Notes: generated from the sequence alone by a model not told the origin. Positions 46,053-54,515 are shown, counted from the stretch's first letter. The stretch is DNA of 64,000 nt from Pinibacter soli (GCF_029961145.1 NZ_JASBRG010000001.1:620001-684000), one strand, 5' to 3'. Numbers and translations are program-made.

Positions 46053-46835
46053 TTATTTGTGGTTGTCAATAGTGATGATAAGTGTAGTGATTATTGATGC
46101 TGTGGACAGAACAGCAGTCGAAATTGCTATCCATCTCATTGTTTGGTCCGTTGCTATGGCTTTTTTATCCAACATATCAACATAAACAACATCATTTTGC
46201 TTCAGGTAGAACCAGTCGGACTTGAATATGTCCGGCGATTTTAAATTTACTCTTCCAAATTCTCTTTTACCATCCTGTTCCCTTATAATTAATATATTAT
46301 CTCTTTTGCCATAAATAGTAAGATCTCCGGACATCCCAAGAACATCCATAATGCTCACCTTTTGAACCGGGAAGGTAAACGTACCTGGATGATTCACATC
46401 TCCCAAAACCGTTACCTTAAAGTTGAGAAACTTAATGTTGTAGAAAGGATGAGATAATAATTTCTCTAATTTTTGATCTAACAATCCCTGTAGCTGGGCA
46501 ATCGTGAGGCCACTTACTTTTAACGTTCCCAAACCGGCCATTTGTATGTTTCCATTGTTGTCGACCTCGTAACCAAGCATTGTGTTACTTTGTCCTGATG
46601 TGGCAGATGTAGTAGGAGGCAGGCTCATATTATAAGGCACAGATGCCTCAATGTTATCACTGAACACAGTTATGCTAAGAATGTCGCCGATTTGAATAAG
46701 GGGTTCGGTATAGTTCAACTTTGCAAGTTTGGCTGTGTCAAATTCACCCTGAAAGTAGCGAAGCTCCTTAGGGTTGCCGCAGGATGCGAGGATTAATACC
46801 ATCAAGGCAACGAGCCCTGTATATAACAATCTCAT
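46053..46835 (-). CDS. Polysaccharide export outer-membrane lipoprotein (Wza-like)
   Basis: A 260-residue OPX-family protein. It starts with a lipoprotein signal (LILASC, Cys19). The Poly_export domain is seen as IQIGDILSITVFS at about 45-57, followed by one SLBB domain (GTLKVSGLTIAQLQGLLDQK; KVTVLGDVNHPGTF at about 140). A single hydrophobic segment lies near the C-terminus (about 232-255), as in many Bacteroidota OPX proteins. It forms the outer-membrane exit of the exporter with Wzc. ATG 46835 is preferred over a GTG at 46847. It lies between upxY and wzc with short spacing. Confidence 0.9.
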   Translation of the reverse strand: MRLLYTGLVALMVLILASCGNPKELRYFQGEFDTAKLAKLNYTEPLIQIGDILSITVFSDNIEASVPYNMSLPPTTSATSGQSNTMLGYEVDNNGNIQMAGLGTLKVSGLTIAQLQGLLDQKLEKLLSHPFYNIKFLNFKVTVLGDVNHPGTFTFPVQKVSIMDVLGMSGDLTIYGKRDNILIIREQDGKREFGRVNLKSPDIFKSDWFYLKQNDVVYVDMLDKKAIATDQTMRWIAISTAVLSTASIITTLIITIDNHK

Positions 46836-46854
46836 TGTGGTTTGCACTGTTGTT

Positions 46855-47349
46855 TTAAAGTTTTTTCAGTTTTGTCTTAGGCAGATTAGCGATCAACTTA
46901 TAACCCAAACATTCGATTACTAACTCAACTCTGTTTTTTAATATTCTTTTTACCGTACCTGTTTTATCCATCAGGGGGCCGGTAGTCACCAACATCTCAT
47001 CACCGATTTCCATACTTAATGGAGCAATCTGAACATCTTCATATTCATTCAAAAACTTTTTAATGTTTTCGATCTCAGATTCTCTGATAACAGCTGGTTT
47101 GCCCAGCCAATATACAAAGTTTACCACTCCGTTTACTGCTCTTATATCAGATTGATCGTCCGGCGAAATCTTTACAAAAACATAAGATTTAAATAATGGC
47201 TCTTCAACCAACTTGACCCTGTCGCTCCATTGCTTTTTCACTTTATTCAGAGGGCAATAACTTTCATATCCTTTTTGATGTAAAAGAGTATTTACCTTTT
47301 TCTCCCAGCGAGGTTTAGTATAAAGCGCGAACCAATCTCTATTCTGCAT
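46855..47349 (-). CDS. UpxY-type transcription antiterminator (NusG paralogue)
   Basis: A 164-residue NusG-like protein. The N-terminal NGN domain starts WFALYTKPRWEKKVNTLL (about 6-23), has CPLNKVKKQWSDRVKLVEEPLF and YVFVKI typical of UpxY/RfaH relatives, and ends with a KOW-type domain (GDEMLVTTGPLMDKTGTV) at about 115-135. In Bacteroides such proteins bind the early elongating polymerase and allow transcription through long capsule operons. It is the first gene of the locus, consistent with that role. A TAnnTTTG box lies 22 nt before its ATG. Confidence 0.9.
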   Translation of the reverse strand: MQNRDWFALYTKPRWEKKVNTLLHQKGYESYCPLNKVKKQWSDRVKLVEEPLFKSYVFVKISPDDQSDIRAVNGVVNFVYWLGKPAVIRESEIENIKKFLNEYEDVQIAPLSMEIGDEMLVTTGPLMDKTGTVKRILKNRVELVIECLGYKLIANLPKTKLKKL

Positions 47350-47889
47350 TGTGGTTACTTCTTAGAAATACAAATGTAACAAACATCTAATCCCTTGAAA
47401 CTTTTGTGAGGGCACAGCTTCGCCACCTCAGTCACAATGCTATTTTATAACTGATTGATTTTTTGAAGCTTCCAATATGCAATAACCGTTCCTATCTTTC
47501 TCGCCAAAATCAAAAAGGCACAAAAGACCATTGCGAATGCTGTCTCCTATGCCTTAATATTAAAACAAATAAAATGTTGTATACTTCTCACAGAATATAA
47601 TGTTTAAGGGTGCGTCTTGTTTAAAATATTATCATACAACAACAGCAATTCGAACATTCTCAAAACCTTAATATCTCTCAACAATTGCCCTTAAGGGCTG
47701 ACGGCTGCAAATATATGTGATTTTAGCACCCAAAAAATACCCGCCTTCAGCGGAGAACTTCTTATTAATCAATAAATAATTTAGAACCGTAAAAGGCGCA
47801 AGTTATATCCTTTTCGCATCGATTTCTTTAGCAAAAAGTCAAAAAATTGTCCATTTAATCCTATATATTCGTTACTAAACCCATGTAAT
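47350..47889. other. 540-bp divergent intergenic region upstream of upxY
   Basis: No gene seen. It holds two minus-strand TAnnTTTG boxes (47371-47378 and 47708-47715), the 12-bp palindrome GCCCTTAAGGGC at 47687-47698, and AT-rich sequence. It should carry the control region of the capsule locus. Confidence 0.6.
47371..47378 (-). promoter_or_regulatory. Candidate -7 box of the capsule locus (TACATTTG)
   Basis: On the minus strand TACATTTG matches TAnnTTTG exactly, 22 nt before the upxY ATG. A poor -33 element (GTTTC around 47397-47401) lies at about the right distance. If used, the untranslated leader is only about 15 nt. A second exact box, TATATTTG, lies at 47708-47715 and would give a leader of about 350 nt. 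Confidence 0.4.
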
Positions 47890-49062
47890 TTGAACCAACG
47901 ATTCTATTCACTTGATGTCTTCCGGGGAGCTACCGTAGCCCTGATGATCCTTGTAAATAACCCCGGTAGCTGGTCACATATCTACGAACCGCTGGAACAT
48001 GCTCCATGGCATGGGTACACCCCCACAGATCTTGTTTTTCCCTTTTTTCTTTTCGCTGTGGGAAATGCAATGGCCTTTGTGATGCCAAAATTGCAAGCCG
48101 CAGGCGATTCAGTCTTTTTAAAAAAGGTTTGCAAACGAACTTTTTTGATATTTATAATAGGCCTGCTAATGAACTGGTATCCTTTCGTACGGTGGCAGGA
48201 GGGAAACCTTATCGCCAAATCATTACATGACATCCGCATATTAAATGTCTTGCAGCGCATTGCTCTGTGCTATTTTTTTGCATCCCTCATAGTCTACTAC
48301 TGTAAGCCAAAAGGGGCTTTTGTGGTGGGTATGATGATATTGTTAATTTATTGGGCCTTATGCTTATTGTTTGGCCATGGCCCGGATCCGTTTTCTCTGG
48401 AAGGTTTTTGGGGTACCCACCTGGATAGAGCGGTTTTGGGAAGTTCCCATCTGTACCACGGGGAGGGCGTTGCTTTTGATCCCGAAGGACTTGCGAGTAC
48501 ATTGCCCGCTATTACGCAGGTTATCTTTGGCTACCTGGTTGGGCAATTTATTCAGCAAAAAACGAAGGAAAACAACTCTCCAGCTATCTTTTATGAGCTT
48601 TTGACCAAACTTTTTGTGATAGGTTGTGTACTCTTTTTCGCAGGATTATGTTGGGGCGGCGTCTTTCCCATCAATAAGAAAATATGGTCCAGCAGCTATG
48701 TTTTGCTTACAACAGGCCTCGCTACCCTGATCATTTCAATAATGATCTACCTGATCGAAGTAAGAAAAGCCAAGGGCTGGGCGACCAAACTCTTTGACGT
48801 TTTTGGCAAAAACCCATTGTTTATCTACGTGTTAAGTCAATTATTGCCTAAAACAGATGCGATCATTAGGGTAAAAACTGGCGTTGAGGAAAATGGAAGC
48901 ATTGAATACTCGTCGCCATTAAACTGGTTTTACACACATGTCTGCGACCCATTATTTTCCAATCCTAACAATGGCTCATTACTATTTGCTATTTGTATAG
49001 TGCTGTTTTTTTGGCTGATCGGCTTTTTGCTGGATAAAAAGAAAATTTATGTAAAAGTCTGA
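47890..49062 (+). CDS. HGSNAT-like membrane acyltransferase (DUF5009), TTG start
   Basis: A 390-residue polytopic membrane protein like heparan-alpha-glucosaminide N-acetyltransferase and bacterial NagX. YSLDVFRGATVALMILVNNPGSW at the N-terminus and LEHAPWHGYTPTDLVFPFFLF at about 35-55, with the conserved His, are hallmarks. About ten hydrophobic segments follow. It is expected to carry acetyl groups across the membrane to amino sugars such as glucosamine. The only start that keeps the conserved N-terminus is TTG 47890; 7 bases upstream lies an ATG followed at once by TAA. Confidence 0.85.
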   Translation: MNQRFYSLDVFRGATVALMILVNNPGSWSHIYEPLEHAPWHGYTPTDLVFPFFLFAVGNAMAFVMPKLQAAGDSVFLKKVCKRTFLIFIIGLLMNWYPFVRWQEGNLIAKSLHDIRILNVLQRIALCYFFASLIVYYCKPKGAFVVGMMILLIYWALCLLFGHGPDPFSLEGFWGTHLDRAVLGSSHLYHGEGVAFDPEGLASTLPAITQVIFGYLVGQFIQQKTKENNSPAIFYELLTKLFVIGCVLFFAGLCWGGVFPINKKIWSSSYVLLTTGLATLIISIMIYLIEVRKAKGWATKLFDVFGKNPLFIYVLSQLLPKTDAIIRVKTGVEENGSIEYSSPLNWFYTHVCDPLFSNPNNGSLLFAICIVLFFWLIGFLLDKKKIYVKV

Positions 49063-49091
49063 TTGGCATTTACAAATAATCAATTAACGCA

Positions 49092-50222
49092 TTGTTTAAA
49101 CTTATCGTCAATACAATCAGAAGATTTTGCCAGTTCCTGTTTAAGAGACCGGCGACCTGGATGGCGGATAAATTTTCATCTTCGCCGGACAAAGCCGCTA
49201 TCATACAATCGCTTGATACTCTTATAAAAGAAATAAGGCAGGGTAATTCACAGAAAGGCCTGAAGCTGAGTGCCGATTTGAACTCCGGAAAATATATCAT
49301 CCTTTCTGATCAGCACAAAGGCACAAGAGACGCAGCGGACGACTTTTTAACTTGTGAGAAGAACTATGTGGCTGCGCTTGATTATTATTTCAAAAGCAAC
49401 TTTACACTCGTTGCACTTGGTGATTGTGAAGAGCTTTGGGAAAATAAGCCCATAGATGTTTTAAGAAGTTACCGCGATGATTTATTGCTGGAATTGAATT
49501 TTCTAAAAGATGACAGGTTTGTAAAAATATTTGGCAATCACGATCTTGAATGGAGTTTTAAAATGCCGCAATCGCTTTTTCTCAAAAAGAGATATGGCAA
49601 ACAGTTGCGTATTTACGAGGGTCTGTTGTTAAACATGGAATATAAGAATGAGGTATTCTCCATTTTCATGGCGCACGGCCACCAAGGCGATCAGCGCAGC
49701 GATGGTAACGCTTTCAGCAAATGGTTTGTTGCCGCGATCTGGACGCCGGTTCAGCGCTTTCTTGAGATCAAAACAAATACACTTTCCGATAATTTTGAGT
49801 TGGTAGACAAGCATAACATCATGATGTATGAATGGTCGGCGGAGCAAAAGAATCTTCTCTTCATTTCCGGTCACACTCACAAGCCCGTTTTCGCTTCGCT
49901 CGATCACATCGAAAGAATCAATGCAGCGCTTGAAAAAGCGAGGTCCAGCAACAATACTAAGCTTATTGCAAGGTTGGAAGCCGAACTGGCGCAGCGCAAG
50001 GAAGAGTACGCTGGCAAACAGTTTCACAAAACGATGGTGATTCCATCCTACTTCAACAGTGGCTGCTGTTGCTTCAGCGATGGCGACATAACAGGTATTG
50101 AAATAGAAAACGGAGAAATACGCTTGGTCAAATGGAAAGAAACGGATCACCAACCACAACGTCTAGTGCTCGAATACTCCTCGCTTTCATACATTTTTGA
50201 TCAGTTGGGTACTGGTAAATAA
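49092..50222 (+). CDS. Calcineurin-like metallophosphoesterase
   Basis: A protein of up to 376 residues with the dinuclear metallophosphoesterase core: ILSDQHKGTRD at about 74-84 (in place of GDxH), LVALGDCEELWEN at about 112-124 (GDxxE instead of GDxxD), KIFGNHDLEW at about 150-159 (GNHD), and FMAHGHQGD plus FISGHTHKPVF at about 257-267 (GHxH). Substrate unknown; nearest relatives are UDP-2,3-diacylglucosamine-pyrophosphatase-like and bis-nucleotide phosphatases. Either TTG 49092 or ATG 49161 (MADKFSSS) is the start; no ATG lies between the last in-frame stop and the TTG. Confidence 0.82.
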   Translation: MFKLIVNTIRRFCQFLFKRPATWMADKFSSSPDKAAIIQSLDTLIKEIRQGNSQKGLKLSADLNSGKYIILSDQHKGTRDAADDFLTCEKNYVAALDYYFKSNFTLVALGDCEELWENKPIDVLRSYRDDLLLELNFLKDDRFVKIFGNHDLEWSFKMPQSLFLKKRYGKQLRIYEGLLLNMEYKNEVFSIFMAHGHQGDQRSDGNAFSKWFVAAIWTPVQRFLEIKTNTLSDNFELVDKHNIMMYEWSAEQKNLLFISGHTHKPVFASLDHIERINAALEKARSSNNTKLIARLEAELAQRKEEYAGKQFHKTMVIPSYFNSGCCCFSDGDITGIEIENGEIRLVKWKETDHQPQRLVLEYSSLSYIFDQLGTGK

Positions 50223-50324
50223 GCTCAAAATAGTCGGGGTCCTTTGAACATTTAAGCGTTTATCATGTTAGTGCAATGTAGGGTCGCTGTGCTTTTTGCC
50301 CATGCAAATACCCCGCTATTCACT

Positions 50325-50939
50325 ATGAAACGTACATCACGGTATTATTTTCCCTTACTACTGCTATTGTTTACTGTTGCCTGCAGTAACCAGTCACATA
50401 TTACCACAACATGGAAAAATCCATCGTTTGCTGCTGCGCCGCCCGGAAAGTTGGTGGTGTATGCAAAAATCAGTGAACCGGCTTTTCGAAACGAGGTGGA
50501 AGACAAAGTGGCCCAAATATTTAAAAGCAAAGGATACGATGCGATTACAGCTCACGGCAATTTTTCTGACAATGATTTAAAAGAACGGGATTCTTTGAGA
50601 GAAAGGGCGCAGTCATTAAATGCCACATCGCTTATAACACTCAGGCCGCTAAAAAAAGCAACAGAAGTAAAGAGCACGGCGCAAACGGCAACCAGTACCG
50701 GCTTCGGTGGCAGCTATGGTGGTTTTTATAATGGCTTTAACGGTTCGCCACTACCTATATCAGGAAGTGGCAAGATCGAAGAGCATTTGATTATTGAAAC
50801 CAACTATTACGTACAAGGCTCCAACAGCGCGGCATGGCTGGCAACAATTGACGCCAATATGAAAAAAGGATTGGACGCCGGAACGACAGAACTCATTGAA
50901 ATGCTGATCAAGAAAATGCAAAAGGAAAAGGTGTTGTAA
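50325..50939 (+). CDS. Putative lipoprotein (DUF4136-like)
   Basis: A 204-residue predicted lipoprotein: hydrophobic signal then FTVACS lipobox (Cys at about 20). The mature part begins with THITTTWKNP-like sequence (ITTTWKNPSF) and has an alpha/beta core (KLVVYAKISEPAFRNEVEDK) resembling DUF4136 proteins. A Gly/Phe/Tyr-rich linker (GFGGSYGGFYNGFNGS) lies at about 127-142. Function unknown; an envelope location is likely. Start ATG 50325 gives the proper signal; the frame runs further up only through a TTG. Confidence 0.72.
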   Translation: MKRTSRYYFPLLLLLFTVACSNQSHITTTWKNPSFAAAPPGKLVVYAKISEPAFRNEVEDKVAQIFKSKGYDAITAHGNFSDNDLKERDSLRERAQSLNATSLITLRPLKKATEVKSTAQTATSTGFGGSYGGFYNGFNGSPLPISGSGKIEEHLIIETNYYVQGSNSAAWLATIDANMKKGLDAGTTELIEMLIKKMQKEKVL

Positions 50940-51020
50940 CAACCCTGACGTCTTTACGGTAAAGCCTAACCGAATCCGAACTTCTAAGGGCTGTTATTGT
51001 TACCAATTAAAAATATAACT

Positions 51021-52073
51021 ATGAGCAGGTTCCGGATTGTATTGCTTCTATTGTCTGTTTTCCTTACCATTCAGTCAATTGCACAAAATGTACGCGTGAA
51101 AATCCTCGCTACCGGCGGTACGATAGCCGGAGCCGGCGCATCTTCTACAAGAGCAGCATACAAAGCGGGCGAACTGCCTATTGATCAATTGTTAAGCGCT
51201 GTTCCCGACATTCACAAAATTGCCAAGGTTACGGGCGAACAGATTGCCAGCATTGGCAGCCAGGATATGACCGTTGACATCTGGCTAAAAATAGCAAAAC
51301 GCATAAACGAAATTTTTAAGAATAATGAAGCGGATGCCATTGTGATCACTCATGGCACCGATACACAGGAGGAAACTTCCTACTTTTTAAGACTTACTAT
51401 AAAATCTGATAAGCCAGTAGTGCTTACAGGTTCTATGAGGCCTGCCACTGCTATCAGCGCAGATGGTCCTAAAAATCTCTATGATGCTGTTGTTGTGGCT
51501 GCATCTCCCAAAAGCGCAGGACGAGGAGTATTGGTCGCTATGAATGAAATGGTGTTCTCGGGAAGAGATGTTACAAAGAGCAATTCAACAAGCACGTCTA
51601 CGTTCCAATCTGCAGACTTCGGTCCTATTGGTTTGGTATACGACGGAATGGTAGAATACTATCGCAAAACAGAAAGGCTAACCGGCGCTACGGCTCCGTG
51701 GGACATTGATAAAATAACAAAACTGCCTCGTGTTGACATTGCGTACATGTATGCAGATGCGCCGGCAACAGCGGTGAACGCTTTCGTGAAAGACAAGGTG
51801 GACGGAATTATCTTCGCCGGTGTAGGAAATGGGAACATGAACAAAGCTAATCTTGACGCGTTAGCGGCGGCGGCGAAAAGCGGCATTATTGTTTGCCGCG
51901 ACTCACGCACATACAGTGGGCGCGTTACCTTACACGATGAGGTAGATGATGACAAATACGGGTTCATTGTGTCCGACGATCTCAATGCTCAAAAGTCACG
52001 GATATTATTAATGTTGGCACTAACGGTCACGAAGGATCGAAGTAAGCTGCAGGACTTCTTTTTTAAATATTGA
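51021..52073 (+). CDS. Type II L-asparaginase (periplasmic)
   Basis: A 350-residue asparaginase hydrolysing L-asparagine to aspartate and ammonia. A signal peptide (IVLLLLSVFLTIQSIAQ) is followed by KILATGGTIAGAG with the first catalytic Thr at about residue 38, and by VITHGTDTQEETSYFL at about 112-127 with the second Thr-Asp. VLTGSMRPATAISADGPKNL is the usual substrate-loop region. Export to the periplasm suggests type II (AnsB-like). Start ATG 51021; a TTG upstream is not needed. Confidence 0.92.
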   Translation: MSRFRIVLLLLSVFLTIQSIAQNVRVKILATGGTIAGAGASSTRAAYKAGELPIDQLLSAVPDIHKIAKVTGEQIASIGSQDMTVDIWLKIAKRINEIFKNNEADAIVITHGTDTQEETSYFLRLTIKSDKPVVLTGSMRPATAISADGPKNLYDAVVVAASPKSAGRGVLVAMNEMVFSGRDVTKSNSTSTSTFQSADFGPIGLVYDGMVEYYRKTERLTGATAPWDIDKITKLPRVDIAYMYADAPATAVNAFVKDKVDGIIFAGVGNGNMNKANLDALAAAAKSGIIVCRDSRTYSGRVTLHDEVDDDKYGFIVSDDLNAQKSRILLMLALTVTKDRSKLQDFFFKY

Positions 52074-52114
52074 CAGCAAACTGCAGTTAGCTGTTTCTTT
52101 ATTAAACCTTGCGC

Positions 52115-52621
52115 ATGAAGAATATTGGAGTTAGGTACGCATTAATTGCTTTTGTCATTACAATTGTGTGGACCTTATTTGAACATCTGATGGGTTACAA
52201 CACGGTTGATCATGCCAAAGGTCAGTATACAAGGATGGTGACTGCATTTGTCTTCTATTTTTTTATAGCGTTTGCTATTGCGCGTCAAAAAAGAAACCAG
52301 AGAAATACGATTTCCTTTAAAGAGGGATTTGTAACCGGTCTTATAGTTTGTGTGATATATGCTCCATTGTCAACGCTTTGGTTTGCCTTGTATGGAGAGG
52401 TGATCAACCCGCGCTACCAGGCGAGTCTGATGGAGTTTGAAAGAAGCAAACTGGTTGCTATCAAAGCATCTCCCATCATCATTGCCGACAAAATGAAAGA
52501 AGTGCAATTAATGTCCGGCGGCTCGTTTCTTTCTTATTTTCTGCTGCTTGTATTTACGTTTTTAATTGGAGCAATTATAGCTTTTACGACAGCGCTGCTG
52601 GTGAGAAACCAGGTGAGGTGA
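52115..52621 (+). CDS. DUF4199 family membrane protein
   Basis: A 168-residue protein with four hydrophobic segments: about 7-26, 45-62, 73-98 and 138-162. FKEGFVTGLIVCVIYAPLSTLWFALY is the typical DUF4199 middle segment; the family is common in Bacteroidota and its function is unknown. The loop between segments 3 and 4 is hydrophilic. ATG 52115 is chosen over TTG 52109. Its stop codon lies 2 bp before the 39-bp inverted repeat. Confidence 0.8.
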   Translation: MKNIGVRYALIAFVITIVWTLFEHLMGYNTVDHAKGQYTRMVTAFVFYFFIAFAIARQKRNQRNTISFKEGFVTGLIVCVIYAPLSTLWFALYGEVINPRYQASLMEFERSKLVAIKASPIIIADKMKEVQLMSGGSFLSYFLLLVFTFLIGAIIAFTTALLVRNQVR

Positions 52622-52623
52622 CA

Positions 52624-52728
52624 AATAACTGAATAACTGAATGACTGAATAACTGAGTGTTCAACGATCGTAGTGCAAAATCGAAAATGGAACACTCAGT
52701 TATTCAGTCATTCAGTTATTCAGTTATT
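52624..52728. repeat. 39-bp perfect inverted repeat made of ACTGAATA octamers
   Basis: Arms at 52624-52662 and 52690-52728 are exact reverse complements around a 27-nt spacer. Each arm is four tandem copies of an 8-nt unit (ACTGAATA with variants ACTGAATG and ACTGAGTG). The left arm begins just after the DUF4199 gene; the right arm includes the hemL stop codon (52716-52718) and its last three codons. As RNA it would form a very long stem from either strand. Confidence 0.92.
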
Positions 52729-54008
52729 TCCTTGAGGCTTTCTTTCGTGGCTTGAATTGTCTTATCCAAATCTTCCTTCGTCAACGCATTGTTCAGGAAC
52801 CAGCTTTCAAATGCAGAAGGTGGTAAATAAACACTACGCTTAAGCATTGCATGAAAATATTTTTTGAAGAGATCATTGTTTGCAGCTGCTGCGCTTGCAA
52901 AATCAGTTACAGGCTTATCGCTGAAATGTATGCTGATCATAGAGCCCAACTGATTGATCACATAAGGTTTACCCCATGCTTTCAATACTTCGTTTAAGCC
53001 GTCACGTAAGTAGATTGTTTTTTCATCCAGTTCTTTGTAAATGGAAGGATTTGTATTCAACACATTCAACAAAGTATAACCCGCGATCATTGCGATTGGA
53101 TTACCGCTTAAAGTGCCCGCCTGGTAAACATTTCCAAGAGGAGCAACCACTTCCATGATATGTCTCTTTCCACCAAATGCACCTACCGGCATTCCGGCAC
53201 CAATTACTTTACCGTAGGTTACCAGATCTGCGGCAATGCCCAGCTTCTCCTGTGCACCACCGGGTGCGAGACGAAAACCGTTCATCACTTCATCAAAAAT
53301 CAACACGATATTTTCTGCATCACACAATTTGCGCAAGCCTTCAATGAATCCTTTTTCAGGCAAAATGCAACCCATGTTTCCGGCAACCGGCTCGATGATG
53401 ATGGCAGCCACTTCATTCTTATTTTCTGCGACTAATCTTTCAACTGCCTGCAAGTCATTGTAAGCACAAGTAAGTGTATCATTGGTCACGCCTGCTGTTA
53501 CGCCGGGAACAGTTTGAATGTTAAAGGTTGCAACACCGCTTCCTGCTTTCACAAGAAAGCTGTCTGCATGGCCATGGTAACATCCTTCAAATTTTATGAT
53601 CTTGTTTTTACCAGTATATCCTCTCGCAACGCGAATGGCGCTCATACATGCTTCTGTGCCGCTGCTCACCATGCGTATTAGATCTAGGTTCGGCACCATC
53701 CCTTTGATAAGCTCTGCCATTTTTATTTCCAGCTCTGTAGGCGCACCGTAGGAAGTTGAAAAAACGGCTTGCTCCTGTATTGCTTTTACCACAGGCTCAT
53801 AAGCGTGTCCCAAAATCATCGGCCCCCAGGATGCGATGTAGTCGATATATTGATTACCGTCTTCATCATACAGGTAAGCGCCTTTTGCATTTTTAATGAA
53901 CAGCGGTGTACCACCTACGCTTTTGAATGCACGAACGGGCGAATTTACGCCTCCGGGAATGGATTGCTGTGCACGCTCAAATAATTCTATGCTGCGAGTA
54001 TAAGACAT
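52716..54008 (-). CDS. hemL: Glutamate-1-semialdehyde 2,1-aminomutase
   Basis: A 430-residue PLP enzyme converting glutamate-1-semialdehyde to 5-aminolevulinate in the C5 haem pathway. The PLP lysine is in [17 protein letters not shown] at about 266-282; [15 protein letters not shown] at about 19-33, [20 protein letters not shown] at about 116-135 and [10 protein letters not shown] are family hallmarks. It is the last gene of the minus-strand hem cluster. Its C-terminal residues (EITE and stop) are encoded by the start of the octamer inverted repeat. Confidence 0.95.
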   Translation of the reverse strand: MSYTRSIELFERAQQSIPGGVNSPVRAFKSVGGTPLFIKNAKGAYLYDEDGNQYIDYIASWGPMILGHAYEPVVKAIQEQAVFSTSYGAPTELEIKMAELIKGMVPNLDLIRMVSSGTEACMSAIRVARGYTGKNKIIKFEGCYHGHADSFLVKAGSGVATFNIQTVPGVTAGVTNDTLTCAYNDLQAVERLVAENKNEVAAIIIEPVAGNMGCILPEKGFIEGLRKLCDAENIVLIFDEVMNGFRLAPGGAQEKLGIAADLVTYGKVIGAGMPVGAFGGKRHIMEVVAPLGNVYQAGTLSGNPIAMIAGYTLLNVLNTNPSIYKELDEKTIYLRDGLNEVLKAWGKPYVINQLGSMISIHFSDKPVTDFASAAAANNDLFKKYFHAMLKRSVYLPPSAFESWFLNNALTKEDLDKTIQATKESLKEITE

Positions 54009-54034
54009 CTGTTATATAGGTTCTTCTTTAAAAA

Positions 54035-54337
54035 TTAATGTAAATAGTCATCGGCATCTATCATCGCAAACTTTTTCGTTTTCCGGGTTGCCTTGAATTC
54101 AATGATGCGATAATCTGCCATTTTATTTTGATAAAACGGATCTTCTGCTATGATTTTTTCAATCTCCGCTCTTGAAGAAGCAAGCGCCAATATTACACCA
54201 CCATCGCGGGGTTCTTTTCTGCCAGACGCAAAAAAATGGCCCGACTCATAATACTTTTCAAGGTATACCATGTGTGGCGCGAGTGCGGAATCAATTTCTG
54301 CAGGCGAAACGGTGTAAGTTAATTCGATGATGAACAT
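54035..54337 (-). CDS. YCII-related protein
   Basis: A 100-residue protein of the YciI-like (YCII) ferredoxin-fold family: IIELTYTVSPAEIDSALAPHMVYLEKYYESGHFFASG, with the family His (APHMVYL) and the GHFFASGRKEPRDGGVILA strand. The DPFYQNKMADYRIIEF ending is typical. These small proteins are possible enzymes of unproven function. It lies between hemB and hemL on the same strand, 26 nt upstream of hemL. Start ATG 54337; the longer frame runs through intergenic repeats. Confidence 0.85.
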   Translation of the reverse strand: MFIIELTYTVSPAEIDSALAPHMVYLEKYYESGHFFASGRKEPRDGGVILALASSRAEIEKIIAEDPFYQNKMADYRIIEFKATRKTKKFAMIDADDYLH

Positions 54338-54515
54338 AACGAAAGTTTTGAGTTTTGAGTAATAAGTTTTGAGTTTGGGTTTACAACTCAAAAAGCTGAT
54401 TCTATATTACAGTTGATGCAATGTAATGGTTTTCAAAAATTGGTTTTCTGACATTGATCAGTAATGAATAAGGGCACTTCCCGCTCTTCACTCATAACAC
54501 AAAACTCACTACTCA
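54338..54515. repeat. Intergenic GAGTTTTGAGT / ACTCACTACT repeats
   Basis: Between hemB and the YCII gene, loose tandem copies of GTTTTGAGT (54345-54375) are followed at 54489-54520 by ACTCA-type copies on the other side, giving an imperfect inverted pairing. It is a degraded member of the tandem-word hairpin style. Confidence 0.45.

Larger units (their letters stand above)
10873..47349 (-). other. Exopolysaccharide/capsule biosynthesis and export locus
   Basis: About 36.5 kb in which every intact gene is on the minus strand, starting with the antiterminator upxY (47349) and ending at cpsB (10873). Export, acyl-modification, amino-sugar, glycosyltransfer, polymerisation and GDP-fucose functions follow in that order along transcription. 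By eye it is more AT-rich than the flanks, especially 26-36 kb. It carries two gene remnants, and long gaps within it suggest several transcripts rather than one. No transposase or integrase was seen at its edges. Confidence 0.85.

Noticed and set aside
47687-47698. GCCCTTAAGGGC palindrome as terminator or operator
   Set aside because: Only 12 bp, no T-run, no second copy seen; noted but not called as a feature of its own.
49629-50159. 176-residue minus-strand frame within the metallophosphoesterase
   Set aside because: Shadow of a gene with complete metal-binding motifs.
52624-52728. CRISPR-like array
   Set aside because: The repeats are 8-nt tandem units without unique spacers, arranged as two inverted blocks.
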